From: Actinomycetes bacterium
Lineage (GTDB): Bacteria > Actinomycetota > Acidimicrobiia > Acidimicrobiales > Aldehydirespiratoraceae
Assembly (NCBI GenBank): GCA_024276495.1
Contig: JAJRXC010000017.1
Span: forward strand, 1-64,000
Direction of reading: 5' to 3'
DNA length: 64,000 nucleotides
Shown here piece by piece: positions 1 to 7,957 of this stretch. A program made the position numbers and the translations under genes. The first letter of the stretch is position 1, and the number at the start of each line of letters is the position of its first letter. The notes beneath the pieces were generated by a model that ran no database searches, was not told the origin of the DNA, and saw nothing but the letters and a program-made list of their open reading frames with translations.

Positions 1-45
1 CCGCCTGAGCCCGCCGGATCGCTCGGGGTGGCAGCGGCCCTCCGG

Positions 46-51
46 TAGAAT
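46..51 (+). promoter_or_regulatory. Leaderless-type -10 box of ftsY
   Basis: TAGAAT lies nine bases before the ftsY ATG. The distance puts the transcription start at or next to the start codon. No convincing -35 is visible. The first 45 bases hold no recognisable gene. Confidence 0.55.
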
Positions 52-60
52 CCGCGACTC

Positions 61-1152
61 ATGCTGTTCGCACTGATCATCGCCATCGCCGCCGTCGTCA
101 TCATCGGCACGTCGGCCTACGTCCTTCTCCGCGACCGTCGCGACGATCTCGTGGTCGACGCACCGGCCGACGACACCGCGCTGGATGATGTCGCGGTCGA
201 AGACGTCGCGGTCGACGATGTCGTCGTCGACGGGCCGCGGCCGTCGTTTCGCGAACGCCTGGCGACGGCTCGATCCGCGCTCGGCGGCTACCTCGGCGCG
301 GTGTTCTCCAGTGGGAGGATCAGCAGCGAGACCTGGGACGATCTGGAGGAGGCCCTCATCCGGGCCGATGTCGGGGTGACGACGGCCACGTCCATCATCG
401 ACGCCGTCCGGGAGAAGGTCGCCGAGGATGGCATCGAGGAGACGGCGGAGCTGCCGGAGCTCATCAAGGCCGAGATCGTCGACCGACTCGCGGGATTCGA
501 TCGGGACCTGTCCGTCGATGTCGTCGCGGCCGGGGGCGAACCCGGCCCGGCGGTGTGGCTCTTCGTCGGCGTCAACGGTGTCGGCAAGACCACCACGATC
601 GGCAAGCTCGCGGCACGAGAGAAGGCCGACGGCCGTTCGCTGGTCCTCGCCGCCGGTGACACCTTCCGGGCCGCCGCGGCCGAGCAGCTCACGATGTGGG
701 CCGAACGCAGCGAGGTCGACATCGTCCGGGGAGCCGAGGGCGCCGACCCCAGCTCGGTGATCTTCGACGCGGTCGAGCGGGCCGGTGCCCGCCGCGCCGA
801 CATCGTGATGGCCGACACCGCCGGTCGGTTGCAGACCAAGACCAACCTGATGGAAGAGCTGAGCAAGGTTCGCCGGGTGGCCGAGAAAGGCGTCGGCACC
901 GTCACCGAGACCCTGCTGGTGATCGACGCGACAACCGGACAGAACGGAATGTCGCAGGCCACGCAGTTCGCCGACGCGGTCGACGTCACCGGGGTGATCC
1001 TCACGAAGCTCGACGGCTCGGCCAAGGGCGGGATCGTCATCGCGATCCACTCCGAGCTCGGTCTCCCGGTGAAGCTCGTCGGCCTCGGCGAGGGCATCAA
1101 CGACCTCGTCGACTTCGACGCCACCGAGTTCGTCGACGCCCTTTTCGAGTAA
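61..1152 (+). CDS. ftsY: Signal recognition particle receptor FtsY
   Basis: FtsY is the membrane-side GTPase that receives Ffh-bound ribosomes and hands nascent membrane proteins to SecYEG. Residues 4-22 form one hydrophobic membrane segment, followed by an acidic D/V-rich stretch (about 28-58), so this version appears membrane-anchored. The NG domain follows: P-loop GVNGVGKTTT near residue 170, then DTFRAAAAEQL, DTAGR, TKLDGSAKGG and the FtsY-type C-terminal GLGEGINDLVDF. Length (363 aa) is normal for actinobacteria. The ATG at 61 is favoured by the TAGAAT box nine bases upstream and because it keeps the membrane segment. Its partner ffh is the next gene on the same strand. Confidence 0.97.
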   Translation: MLFALIIAIAAVVIIGTSAYVLLRDRRDDLVVDAPADDTALDDVAVEDVAVDDVVVDGPRPSFRERLATARSALGGYLGAVFSSGRISSETWDDLEEALIRADVGVTTATSIIDAVREKVAEDGIEETAELPELIKAEIVDRLAGFDRDLSVDVVAAGGEPGPAVWLFVGVNGVGKTTTIGKLAAREKADGRSLVLAAGDTFRAAAAEQLTMWAERSEVDIVRGAEGADPSSVIFDAVERAGARRADIVMADTAGRLQTKTNLMEELSKVRRVAEKGVGTVTETLLVIDATTGQNGMSQATQFADAVDVTGVILTKLDGSAKGGIVIAIHSELGLPVKLVGLGEGINDLVDFDATEFVDALFE

Positions 1153-1212
1153 CCCCTGGTTCTGTGACATCCGCGGACCGGTATGCGGTCCGCGGATGTC
1201 ACAGAACCGGGG
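1153..1212. repeat. Long near-perfect palindrome between ftsY and ffh
   Basis: Two 23-base arms (1158-1180 and 1186-1208) are exact reverse complements around a 5-base loop GTATG. Outside them CCCC (1153-1156) pairs with GGGG (1209-1212), leaving one bulged T. The arm core reads TGTGACATCCGCGGACC. It starts at the base after the ftsY stop. No T-run follows in either direction, so it is not a classical intrinsic terminator. It may be a REP-like dispersed element, a bidirectional transcription stop or a protein site. Confidence 0.85.
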
Positions 1213-1236
1213 AGAACGTCGCTGCGACGGCCCCGC

Positions 1237-1242
1237 TAGCCT
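1237..1242 (+). promoter_or_regulatory. Leaderless-type -10 box of ffh
   Basis: TAGCCT is nine bases before the ffh ATG, the same spacing as for ftsY. No Shine-Dalgarno is present at the usual distance, which supports a leaderless start. Confidence 0.55.
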
Positions 1243-1251
1243 GACCCGACC

Positions 1252-2700
1252 ATGTTCGAGACGCTCTCCGACCGATTCGACAACATCTTCAAGGGGATCC
1301 GGGGCCGCGGGAAGCTGTCGGCCGACGACGTCGACGAGACGCTGCGGGAGATCCGACGGGCGCTGCTCGAGGCCGACGTCAACCTCGATGTCGCCAAGAA
1401 CCTGACGGCCCGGATCCGCGATCGGGCCGTCGGCGACGAGTTGTCGGCCGCACTGAACCCCGGCCAGCAGATCGTCAAGATCGTGCTCGAGGAGTTGACG
1501 ACCAGCCTCGGTGGCGAGGCGATGAAGATCACCTACGCGTCGAAGCCGCCGACCGTCGTCCTCATGGCCGGGCTGCAGGGTGCGGGCAAGACCACCAACG
1601 CCGGCAAGCTCGCCCAGTGGTTCAAGAAACAGGGGCGCAACCCGCTCCTGGTCGGGGCCGATCTCCAACGTCCCGCGGCAGTCGAGCAGCTCCGTACGCT
1701 CGGTGGCCAGGTGGGCGTACCCGTGTTCTCGGAGGCCACCGACCCCGTCGAGGTGGCCGCGAAGGCCCTCGCCGAGGCGAACCGAACCGGGCGCGACGTC
1801 GTCATCGTCGACACGGCCGGTCGGTTGGCCATCGACGAAGAGTTGATGGCCGAAGTCGGTCGGATCTCCGATGCGGTCGAGCCCGACTACACGTTCCTGG
1901 TCGTCGACGCGATGACCGGGCAGGACGCGGTCACCGTCGCCCGGTCGTTCAACGAGACTCTTGCGCTCGACGGTGTGATCCTCACGAAGCTCGACGGCGA
2001 CGCCCGCGGCGGCGCCGCGCTCTCGGTGAAGGAGATCGTCGGCAAGCCGATCGCGTTCGCGTCGACCGGCGAGAAGCTCGAGGACTTCGAGACGTTCCAT
2101 CCCGATCGCCTGGCCAGCCGGATCCTCGGCATGGGCGACGTGGAGACCCTCATCGAGAAGGCGGAGGAGGCGTTCGACAAGGAGGAGGCGGAGGAGGCCG
2201 CCGCCCGGCTCCTCGAAGGCACCTTCACGCTGGAGGACTTCCTCGAGCAGATGCAACAGGTCAAGAAGATGGGGCCGCTCGGCAACCTGATGAGCATGAT
2301 GCCCGGTCTGCCCAAGGAGGCTCGCGACGTCGAGATCGACGACCGCCAGATCGCCAGGATCGAAGGCATCATCCGCTCGATGACCCCGTCCGAGCGCATC
2401 GCCCCCGCGGTCATCGACGGGTCCCGACGCCAGCGGATCGCGGCCGGTTCCGGCGTGCAACCCAACGAGGTCAAGGCGCTGCTCGACCAGTTCGGACAGA
2501 TGCGCAAGATGATGAAGCAGTTCGCCGGGTTCGGTACCAAGAAGACGAGCTCGAAAACCCGGGGCGGCAAGGGGTCGCGGGGCAAGAAGGGCAAGAAGAA
2601 GCGCGGAGGGCGGGTCACCGAGAAGGGTGGCGCCAAGGTCCAGAAGGCTTCGTTGACGTTGCCCGGGCTCGAAGACAGCGACTTTCCCGGGTTCAACTGA
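1252..2700 (+). CDS. ffh: Signal recognition particle protein Ffh (SRP54)
   Basis: Ffh binds signal sequences emerging from the ribosome together with 4.5S/scRNA and delivers them to FtsY. The N domain (1-90) is followed by the G domain, with P-loop GLQGAGKTT near residue 106, DLQRPAAVEQL, DTAGR and TKLDGDARGG. The methionine-rich M domain follows, with a stretch near LMSMMPGLPK and paired methionines at MRKMMKQF. The last 50 residues form a very basic tail (KKGKKKRGGR), longer than in E. coli and common in actinobacteria. The ATG follows a TAGCCT box. No scRNA gene was seen in the window. Confidence 0.97.
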   Translation: MFETLSDRFDNIFKGIRGRGKLSADDVDETLREIRRALLEADVNLDVAKNLTARIRDRAVGDELSAALNPGQQIVKIVLEELTTSLGGEAMKITYASKPPTVVLMAGLQGAGKTTNAGKLAQWFKKQGRNPLLVGADLQRPAAVEQLRTLGGQVGVPVFSEATDPVEVAAKALAEANRTGRDVVIVDTAGRLAIDEELMAEVGRISDAVEPDYTFLVVDAMTGQDAVTVARSFNETLALDGVILTKLDGDARGGAALSVKEIVGKPIAFASTGEKLEDFETFHPDRLASRILGMGDVETLIEKAEEAFDKEEAEEAAARLLEGTFTLEDFLEQMQQVKKMGPLGNLMSMMPGLPKEARDVEIDDRQIARIEGIIRSMTPSERIAPAVIDGSRRQRIAAGSGVQPNEVKALLDQFGQMRKMMKQFAGFGTKKTSSKTRGGKGSRGKKGKKKRGGRVTEKGGAKVQKASLTLPGLEDSDFPGFN

Positions 2701-2855
2701 CTCGACCTCGGCCGCCGGCGCGAGATTCGGTCGTCAGGTTGGATCGGCGGCCCTGCGCAGATTGAATTGTCGGGTCGCCCGGTCCTGTTTGCCGCGCACC
2801 CGATCTTCCGTACCGATTCTCCAAGCCGAATCACCTCCAGAGAAACCGAGAAACA
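2701..2855. other. Intergenic region upstream of rpsP
   Basis: These 155 bases between ffh and rpsP hold no convincing ORF. They should contain the rpsP promoter or leader, but I see no clear -10/-35 pair or strong hairpin. Confidence 0.4.
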
Positions 2856-3275
2856 ATGGCCGTCAAGCTCCGCCTCATGCGGATGGGCAAGAAAAAGCAG
2901 CCCACCTATCGTGTCGTCGCCGCCGACGCGCGCTCGCCCCGAAACGGGCGCTTCATCGAGATCATCGGCACCTACGAGCCGCGCCAGGACCCGTCGGTCA
3001 TCAAGATCGACAACGAGCGGGCCGTCCACTGGCTCCAACACGGCGCGCAGCCGACCGAGCGGGTGGCCAAGCTCCTGAAGATCTCCGGAGCGTGGACCGA
3101 AGCCACCGGTGAGACGGTCGATGCCGTGGTTCCCACCGCGGCGCCCAAGAAGAGCAGGAAGCAGATCGAGAAGGAAGCCGAGGCGGCTGAGCAGGCCGCG
3201 GCGCCGACCGAGGAGCCCTCCGCCGAAACCGGTTCGGCCGGCGATGAAGACGGCACGACTGAAGGAGACGCCTGA
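2856..3275 (+). CDS. rpsP: 30S ribosomal protein bS16
   Basis: bS16 binds 16S rRNA early in 30S assembly. The first 80 residues match the family ([21 protein letters not shown], then [15 protein letters not shown]). Residues 95-139 form a K/E/A-rich, then acidic, tail beyond the usual 80-90 aa length, as in several actinobacterial S16 proteins. It opens the run rpsP-khpA-rimM-trmD. Its stop overlaps the next start (TGATG), suggesting translational coupling. Confidence 0.96.
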   Translation: MAVKLRLMRMGKKKQPTYRVVAADARSPRNGRFIEIIGTYEPRQDPSVIKIDNERAVHWLQHGAQPTERVAKLLKISGAWTEATGETVDAVVPTAAPKKSRKQIEKEAEAAEQAAAPTEEPSAETGSAGDEDGTTEGDA

Positions 3276-3520
3276 TGGCGACCGAAGCAGCCCAGGCCGT
3301 GTGCGAGTACGTCGTGAAGCAGATCGTCGACAACCCCGACGCCGTGCACGTCGAGGTCTCCGAACGTGATTCCGGGATTCGCCTCGATGTGACCGTCGGC
3401 GACGGCGACATGGGTCGCGTCATCGGTAAGCGAGGCCGCGTGGCCACCGCGATCCGCACCGTGGTGCGGGCCGCCGGCCACGAAGACGACCAGACCATCG
3501 ACGTCGAGTTCGTCGACTGA
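3275..3520 (+). CDS. khpA: KH-domain RNA-binding protein KhpA
   Basis: This small KH-domain RNA-binding protein (formerly YlqC) is normally encoded between rpsP and rimM, as here. The 81 residues include the KH signature VIGKRGRVATAIRTVV with the RNA-contacting GxxG loop (GKRG). In Gram-positives KhpA partners KhpB and affects RNA metabolism and cell-wall growth; that role is family knowledge. The start codon overlaps the rpsP stop, and rimM follows after 14 bases. Confidence 0.92.
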   Translation: MATEAAQAVCEYVVKQIVDNPDAVHVEVSERDSGIRLDVTVGDGDMGRVIGKRGRVATAIRTVVRAAGHEDDQTIDVEFVD

Positions 3521-3534
3521 GACGACGCCGTCCG

Positions 3535-4020
3535 ATGCTCGAGGTCGGACGGATCACCCGCCCCCACGGGGTCGGAGGTGAGGTCAATGTCGTTCTCGTG
3601 TCCAACCGGACCGAACGCGTCGCCCCCGGATCGGTGTTGCACACCGACGACGGGCCACTGACCGTTCGCTCGTCGCGGCCCCACAAATCCGGGTACATCG
3701 TGCGCTTCGAGGAGTGCACCGACCGCAACCGAGCGGAGACGCTGCGGGGGACGGTGCTGTCGGCCGAACCGATAGAGGACCCCGACGAGCTGTGGGTTCA
3801 CGAGCTGATCGGTGCGATCGTCGTCGACGAGGCCGGCCTCGAACGGGGCACGGTCGCCCGGGTGATCGACAATCCGGCCAGTGATCTGCTCGAGCTCGAC
3901 TCCGGCGCGCTCGTCCCGTTGCGGTTCGTCACCGAGGTCGAGCCCGGTGTGCGGATCGACGTCGACGTCCCCGACGGGCTTTTCTCCCTCAACGAGCACG
4001 AGCGGGACGAGACCACGTGA
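3535..4020 (+). CDS. rimM: Ribosome maturation factor RimM
   Basis: RimM assists maturation of the 30S head, acting with uS19 and 16S rRNA. The N-terminal RimM domain (1-80) starts LEVGRITRPHGVGGEVNVVL, and the PRC-barrel half contains ELIGAIVVDEAG and VPLRFVTEV. The length of 161 aa is typical. The end overlaps the GTG of trmD by four bases (GTGA), so the two are probably coupled. Confidence 0.94.
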   Translation: MLEVGRITRPHGVGGEVNVVLVSNRTERVAPGSVLHTDDGPLTVRSSRPHKSGYIVRFEECTDRNRAETLRGTVLSAEPIEDPDELWVHELIGAIVVDEAGLERGTVARVIDNPASDLLELDSGALVPLRFVTEVEPGVRIDVDVPDGLFSLNEHERDETT

Positions 4021-4757
4021 GCCTGCGAATCGACGTCTTCTCGATCTTTCCGAAGATGATCGACGCTGCCGCGTCGGAGTCGGTGATCGGACGCGGTCGC
4101 CGAGACGGCCTCCTCGACATCCGAGTCCACGATCTCCGAGCGACGACGACCGACGTCCATGGCACCGTCGACGACGCCCCGTTCGGTGGGGGAGCGGGGA
4201 TGGTCATGATGCCCGAGCCGCTGTTCGGGGCGGTCGAGGCCGCCGACCCACCCCGCCCGCTCTACTATCTGTCGCCGGCGGGACGGACCTTCGACCAGGC
4301 TCTGGCCCGAGAGCTCGCCGCCGGTTCGGGATTCTCGCTGCTGTGCGGCCGCTACGAGGGGGTCGACGAACGGGTTCGCGAACATCTCGTCGACGCCGAG
4401 ATCTCCGTGGGCGACGTCGTCTTGGCCGGGGGAGAAGTCGCGGCGCTCGTCGTCATCGAGGCGGTCGGCCGGCTCGTTCCCGGCGTGCTCGGGAACGCCT
4501 CGTCGCTCGACGACGAGTCGTTCGCCGACGGCCTGCTCGAGTACCCGCACTACACGCGGCCCGCCGATTTCCGCGGCTGGCGCGTGCCGGAGGTTCTCCG
4601 AAGCGGAGATCACGCCCGGGTGCGCCGCTGGCGTCGGGCGCAGGCACTGCGCCGGACCATCGAGCGGCGACCGGATCTCATCGAGGCCCGCGGCGGTCTG
4701 ACGATCGACGACGTCGATCTCCTCGAGGAGTTCGGGCTCGGCGACGAACCGGGCTGA
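4017..4757 (+). CDS. trmD: tRNA (guanine-N1-)-methyltransferase TrmD
   Basis: TrmD methylates G37 of tRNAs to m1G, preventing +1 frameshifting. It is a SPOUT-class enzyme that uses S-adenosylmethionine in a deep trefoil knot. Visible motifs are DVFSIFPKMI at the N-terminus, PFGGGAGMVMMPEPL, LLCGRYEGVDERV and the knot EISVGDVVLAGGE. Length is 246 aa. The start is GTG at 4017, overlapping the rimM stop. Confidence 0.96.
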   Translation: MSLRIDVFSIFPKMIDAAASESVIGRGRRDGLLDIRVHDLRATTTDVHGTVDDAPFGGGAGMVMMPEPLFGAVEAADPPRPLYYLSPAGRTFDQALARELAAGSGFSLLCGRYEGVDERVREHLVDAEISVGDVVLAGGEVAALVVIEAVGRLVPGVLGNASSLDDESFADGLLEYPHYTRPADFRGWRVPEVLRSGDHARVRRWRRAQALRRTIERRPDLIEARGGLTIDDVDLLEEFGLGDEPG

Positions 4758-4877
4758 GAGAGGAGATCGATTGACTCGCTTCGGGTGGCGTCCGGGGTCG
4801 GTGCCTCTAAACTCGACCGTCGGCCTGGGTCCCGGATCCCGCCGTCAAACCTTTCGACCTCACCAGCGGAGCCTGCA
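4758..4877. other. Intergenic leader region of rplS
   Basis: These 120 bases lie between trmD and the chosen rplS start. A TAAACT hexamer at 4808-4813 could be a -10, but no -35 at a normal distance was found. The track's longer ORF starting at 4785 runs through this region and is not supported by the L19 family. Confidence 0.35.
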
Positions 4878-5225
4878 ATGCAGCCCACCGATCTCATCGA
4901 CAACCTGAGCCTTCGAGACGACGTCCCCGACTTCGCCCCCGGTGACACCCTGAAGGTCCATGTGAAGGTCATCGAGGGCAATCGCCAGCGCACGCAGCTG
5001 TTCGAAGGAGTCGTCATCCGCCGACAGGGCTCCGGCATCCGTGAGTCCTTCACGGTGCGAAAGCTCAGCTTCGGCGTCGGCGTCGAACGCACCTTCCCGT
5101 TGCACACCCCGATCGTCGAGAAGATCGAACGGGTGACTCGCGGCGATGTTCGCCGGGCCAAGCTCTACTATCTGCGCGATCGTGTCGGGAAGTCGGCGAA
5201 GATCAAGGAGAAGCGCGACCACTGA
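4878..5225 (+). CDS. rplS: 50S ribosomal protein bL19
   Basis: bL19 sits at the 30S-50S interface. The family start [19 protein letters not shown] places the true ATG at 4878, not at 4785 as in the ORF track; the extra 31 residues have no L19 character. The 115-aa product carries [23 protein letters not shown] and ends in the basic [22 protein letters not shown]. Unlike many actinobacteria, no lepB or rnhB follows; yraN comes next. Confidence 0.95.
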   Translation: MQPTDLIDNLSLRDDVPDFAPGDTLKVHVKVIEGNRQRTQLFEGVVIRRQGSGIRESFTVRKLSFGVGVERTFPLHTPIVEKIERVTRGDVRRAKLYYLRDRVGKSAKIKEKRDH

Positions 5226-5258
5226 GTCGTTTCCGGCGGCCTCGGTAGCCGACCCGCA

Positions 5259-5281
5259 CTGTCACAGGGCCGATCTAGGGT
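5259..5281 (+). promoter_or_regulatory. RecA-NDp-like (PafBC-type) promoter of yraN
   Basis: CTGTCACAG, exactly eight bases, then TAGGGT, seven bases before the yraN ATG. The actinobacterial RecA-NDp promoter is described as tTGTCRgtg-N8-TAnnnT. The TGTCA core and spacing match; the gtg part reads cag. The same layout precedes comM and rmuC. Confidence 0.55.
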
Positions 5282-5288
5282 CGGCCGC

Positions 5289-5630
5289 ATGGACCGATCA
5301 CGGGTGGCGTTGGGCGAATGGGGCGAAGCGAAGGTGGCGCGCCACTACGAGGCGGCCGGCTACGACGTGCTCGATCGCAACTGGCGGGTTCGTGGCGGCG
5401 AGATCGATCTCGTGCTCGGTCGTGGCGACGAGATCGTGTTCTGTGAGGTGAAGACCCGCTCGTCGGGTCGTTACGGCCACGGGGTCGAAGCCGTCGGGAT
5501 CCGAAAGCAGCAGTTTCTGCGTCGAACCGCGGTCACCTGGCTCGATGCCCACGATCGCCGCGGCCGTCTTCGCTTCGATGTCGCGGCCGTCACCCGAGGC
5601 CGAGTCGAGGTGATCGAAGCCGCGTTCTGA
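5289..5630 (+). CDS. yraN: YraN family (UPF0102) nuclease-fold protein
   Basis: This family has a restriction-endonuclease-like fold and is thought to act in DNA processing; no reaction is established. The 113 residues show the core GEWGEAKVARHYEAAGYDVLDRNWR, GGEIDLVLG and VFCEVKTRSS, containing the E, D and ExK residues expected of that nuclease fold. It lies between rplS and comM, as in many actinobacteria. The start is supported by a TAGGGT box seven bases upstream, which is part of a RecA-NDp-like promoter. Confidence 0.9.
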   Translation: MDRSRVALGEWGEAKVARHYEAAGYDVLDRNWRVRGGEIDLVLGRGDEIVFCEVKTRSSGRYGHGVEAVGIRKQQFLRRTAVTWLDAHDRRGRLRFDVAAVTRGRVEVIEAAF

Positions 5631-5648
5631 GCTGCGCCGTCTCGCCCC

Positions 5649-5858
5649 TCAGCGTGGCTTTCTACGCGTTCGCCGGCCGTCCCAACAGCCGCGATGCCAG
5701 TGGCGACGGAGGTCGGGGGCGTCCACCGGCACCACCGCGTAGTGGCCGGTTCCGGGGAGGATGTCGCGATTGCAGTTCGGGCACAGATAGGTCTTGGTGG
5801 CCTGGTAGGGCTGGAGGAACCGCACTTCCACCTCGCCGTAGGCCTCCGGGTCGTCCAT
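5649..5858 (-). CDS. Conserved actinobacterial zinc-ribbon-like protein
   Basis: The 69-aa product has a CPNCN pair and later H and C residues (WHRGCW) that could complete a zinc site. The stretch VRFLQPYQATKTYLCPNC resembles small proteins commonly seen in actinobacterial genomes, often labelled ATP/GTP-binding without evidence. Its function is unknown to me. I chose the start at 5858 because this ATG overlaps the stop of the upstream tiny membrane gene (TGATG); the track start at 5876 adds six residues. Confidence 0.75.
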   Translation of the reverse strand: MDDPEAYGEVEVRFLQPYQATKTYLCPNCNRDILPGTGHYAVVPVDAPDLRRHWHRGCWDGRRTRRKPR

Positions 5859-5968
5859 CAGCCGAACAACGCCCACAAGACGAGCAGGACGGCGACGAGC
5901 ACCGCCGCGCCGACGAAGAGGTAGTCGCTCGGCCGACGTCGGTGTGGTCGCGTGGGGTCCATTCCCAT
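5858..5968 (-). CDS. Tiny single-pass membrane protein
   Basis: This is a 36-aa ORF: a basic head (RPHRRRPSDY) followed by one strongly hydrophobic helix (FVGAAVLVAVLLVLWALFG) that reaches the C-terminus. It is coupled by stop-start overlap to the zinc-ribbon gene, so the two probably act together or are co-expressed. A GATACT hexamer six bases before the ATG suggests leaderless transcription. The track shows only a longer ORF that overlaps the divergent cytochrome gene. The function is unknown. Confidence 0.55.
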   Translation of the reverse strand: MGMDPTRPHRRRPSDYLFVGAAVLVAVLLVLWALFG

Positions 5969-5974
5969 TCCGTC

Positions 5975-5982
5975 AGTATCGT
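5975..5982. promoter_or_regulatory. Overlapping divergent -10 boxes
   Basis: Plus strand TATCGT (5977-5982) is seven bases before the cytochrome ATG. Minus strand GATACT (5980-5975) is six bases before the tiny membrane ATG. The hexamers share four bases, so the two promoters should compete directly. Confidence 0.45.
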
Positions 5983-5989
5983 CTGTCCG

Positions 5990-6346
5990 ATGTGGAGCCC
6001 CACCCTGCGTCCTCCGGTCGTTGCCGTCATGTCGGTGGCGTTGTTCATCGGCGCCTGCGCGAGCGCGCCGCCGGAGGTGCCCGTCGGGCCCGACGGCGAA
6101 CCCGACCCCGTGCTCGTTTCCGGCCGCGAGGTCTATGCCGCTCGTTGCAGCAGCTGTCATGGATCGGCAGGTGATGGCGGCAGCGGGCCCCGCCTGGCCG
6201 GCGTCGTCGCCGACGTCTTTCCCGATCCGGGAGACCAGGCCCTCGTGATCAGAGAGGGTCGCGACAACATGCCGGGGTTCGATTCACGCCTTTCCGACGA
6301 TCAGATCGACGCCGTGGTGCGCTACACCCGAGAGGTTCTCGGCTGA
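5990..6346 (+). CDS. Class I cytochrome c lipoprotein
   Basis: This is a predicted single-haem electron carrier attached to the outer face of the membrane. Residues 1-22 are a signal peptide ending in a lipobox (FIGAC). The haem site CSSCH follows near residue 53, and MPGF, in the position of the distal methionine, lies near 96. The 118-aa length fits a small class I cytochrome. ATG at 5990 is chosen because it gives a complete lipoprotein signal and sits seven bases after TATCGT. No oxidase genes are nearby, so its partner is unknown. Confidence 0.88.
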   Translation: MWSPTLRPPVVAVMSVALFIGACASAPPEVPVGPDGEPDPVLVSGREVYAARCSSCHGSAGDGGSGPRLAGVVADVFPDPGDQALVIREGRDNMPGFDSRLSDDQIDAVVRYTREVLG

Positions 6347-6357
6347 ACGTCGTCGGG

Positions 6358-6380
6358 CCGTCACACCCGTTCGCTATGGT
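6358..6380 (+). promoter_or_regulatory. RecA-NDp-like (PafBC-type) promoter of comM-dprA
   Basis: CCGTCACAC, exactly eight bases, then TATGGT. The layout is the same as at yraN and rmuC, with one change (T to C) in the TGTCA core. The predicted transcript starts near 6387, giving a leader of about 55 bases with GGAGGT before the GTG. Confidence 0.45.
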
Positions 6381-6442
6381 CACCCCACGCTCATCGTCTG
6401 CGACAAGGCGATCTCCAGAAGTCCAGTCTTCGGAGGTCAACC

Positions 6443-7957
6443 GTGCTCGCAACCATTCCGTCCTCGACGCTCGATGGCATCGATGGCGCCCGCGTCGCCG
6501 TCGAGGTCCATGTCGCCAACGGGCTGCCGGGGTTCACGATCGTGGGGCTCCCCGACGCGTCCTGCCGTGAAGCCCGCGACCGGGTGCGCGCCGCCATCGA
6601 GTCGAGCGATCTTCGTTGGCCGATGCAACGCGTGACCGTCAATCTCGCCCCGGGCGGGCTGCGAAAGGTGGGAGCCGGGCTCGACCTCGCGATCGCGCTG
6701 GGGATTCTCGGCGCGAGCGGACAGATCGCCGTGGAGCGCCTTCGCGGGCTGGCGGCGGTCGGTGAGCTCGGCCTCGACGGCACCGTGCGGCCCGTGCGCG
6801 GGATCCTCCCGATGGTCGACACGCTCGACGATTCCCGCGTCGTGGTCGCCGCAGCCGATGCCCGGGTCGCCACGCTCGGGCTCGATGACCGGGTGCGGCC
6901 GGTGCATCGGCTGCGCGAGGTCGTCGATGCGGTGGTCGAAGGCCTGCCGTGGCCCGATGTCGCGCACGAGGTGTCGGTCGATCCTCCGGCGGTCGAGCCC
7001 GACCTCGCCGATGTGCGAGGGCAGCACGCGGCCCGTCACGCGTTGGAGGTCGCTGCGGCCGGCGGGCACCATCTTCTTCTCGTCGGTCCGCCCGGTGCCG
7101 GTAAGACGATGCTGGCCCGGCGGCTTCCCGGCCTGCTCCCGGAGCTCGAGCCCGAGGCGGCGCGGGCGGCCACGAGAATCCACAGCGCGGCCGGCCTCCC
7201 GCTTCCCGCCTCCGGTCTCGTCCACCGGCCACCGTTTCGGGCGCCGCACCACTCGGCCTCGATGGCGGCGCTCGTCGGGGGAGGATCGGGGCAGGCCCGG
7301 CCGGGGGAGGTCAGCGTGGCGAGCGAGGGGGTGTTGTTCCTCGACGAGCTCGGTGAGTTCGCGCCGCGGGTGCTCGATGCGCTTCGTCAGCCGCTCGAGG
7401 AGGGGGTCGTGAGAATCGCCCGCAGCGGCGGGACCCGATCCCATCCCGCCCGGGTTCTTCTCGTCGCGGCGATGAACCCGTGTCCATGCGGGGAGGGTGG
7501 AAGCCTGGCCTGCCGCTGCAACGCGGCGTCGCGGTCGCGCTACGCGGCGCGCGTCTCCGGGCCGCTGCTCGACCGTCTCGACGTGATGGTCCACGTCGAT
7601 CGTCCCTCGCCGGTGGCTCTTCTCGGCGCGCAGCCGGGCGAGTGCTCCGCCACCGTGGCCGAGCGTGTCGCCGAAGCCCGGGCCCGAGCCCGGGCCCGGG
7701 GAGTCGGATGCAACGCGGCGTTGACCCGCGAACAGCTCGACGAGCACGCCGCGCTCGAGCCGGCGGCGGTCGATGTTCTCCACGACGCCATGAGACGTGG
7801 CGTCCTGAGCGCACGGGGCGCCATGAGGGTTCGAGCCGTTGCCCGCACGATTCGCGATCTCGACGACGGCGGCCGCGGCGTGCGCAGTCGCGACATCACC
7901 CGCGCCATCGAGATGCGGGTCCGGCCCCCGATGGGCGGCGATGATGTCGTCGACTGA
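6443..7957 (+). CDS. comM: YifB/ComM family Mg-chelatase-like AAA+ ATPase
   Basis: ComM is a hexameric AAA+ helicase that promotes branch migration during natural transformation in Gram-negatives; the actinobacterial role is presumed recombinational. The N-terminal ChlI/Lon-like domain (1-180) starts with DGARVAVEVHVANGLPGFTI. The central AAA+ domain has Walker A GPPGAGKTMLARRLPG and Walker B GVLFLDELGEF. A cysteine cluster (NPCPCG, ACRC) and a C-terminal helical domain follow. The start is GTG with GGAGGT five bases upstream. dprA overlaps the 3' end by 17 bases. Confidence 0.93.
   Translation: MLATIPSSTLDGIDGARVAVEVHVANGLPGFTIVGLPDASCREARDRVRAAIESSDLRWPMQRVTVNLAPGGLRKVGAGLDLAIALGILGASGQIAVERLRGLAAVGELGLDGTVRPVRGILPMVDTLDDSRVVVAAADARVATLGLDDRVRPVHRLREVVDAVVEGLPWPDVAHEVSVDPPAVEPDLADVRGQHAARHALEVAAAGGHHLLLVGPPGAGKTMLARRLPGLLPELEPEAARAATRIHSAAGLPLPASGLVHRPPFRAPHHSASMAALVGGGSGQARPGEVSVASEGVLFLDELGEFAPRVLDALRQPLEEGVVRIARSGGTRSHPARVLLVAAMNPCPCGEGGSLACRCNAASRSRYAARVSGPLLDRLDVMVHVDRPSPVALLGAQPGECSATVAERVAEARARARARGVGCNAALTREQLDEHAALEPAAVDVLHDAMRRGVLSARGAMRVRAVARTIRDLDDGGRGVRSRDITRAIEMRVRPPMGGDDVVD

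Noticed and set aside
4771-4813. TTGACT and TAAACT as the rplS promoter
   Set aside because: The spacing between them is 31 bases, too long for a normal sigma-70-type promoter.
4785-4877. N-terminal extension of rplS in the track
   Set aside because: The bL19 family begins at MQPTDLID; the extra 31 residues have no conservation pattern.
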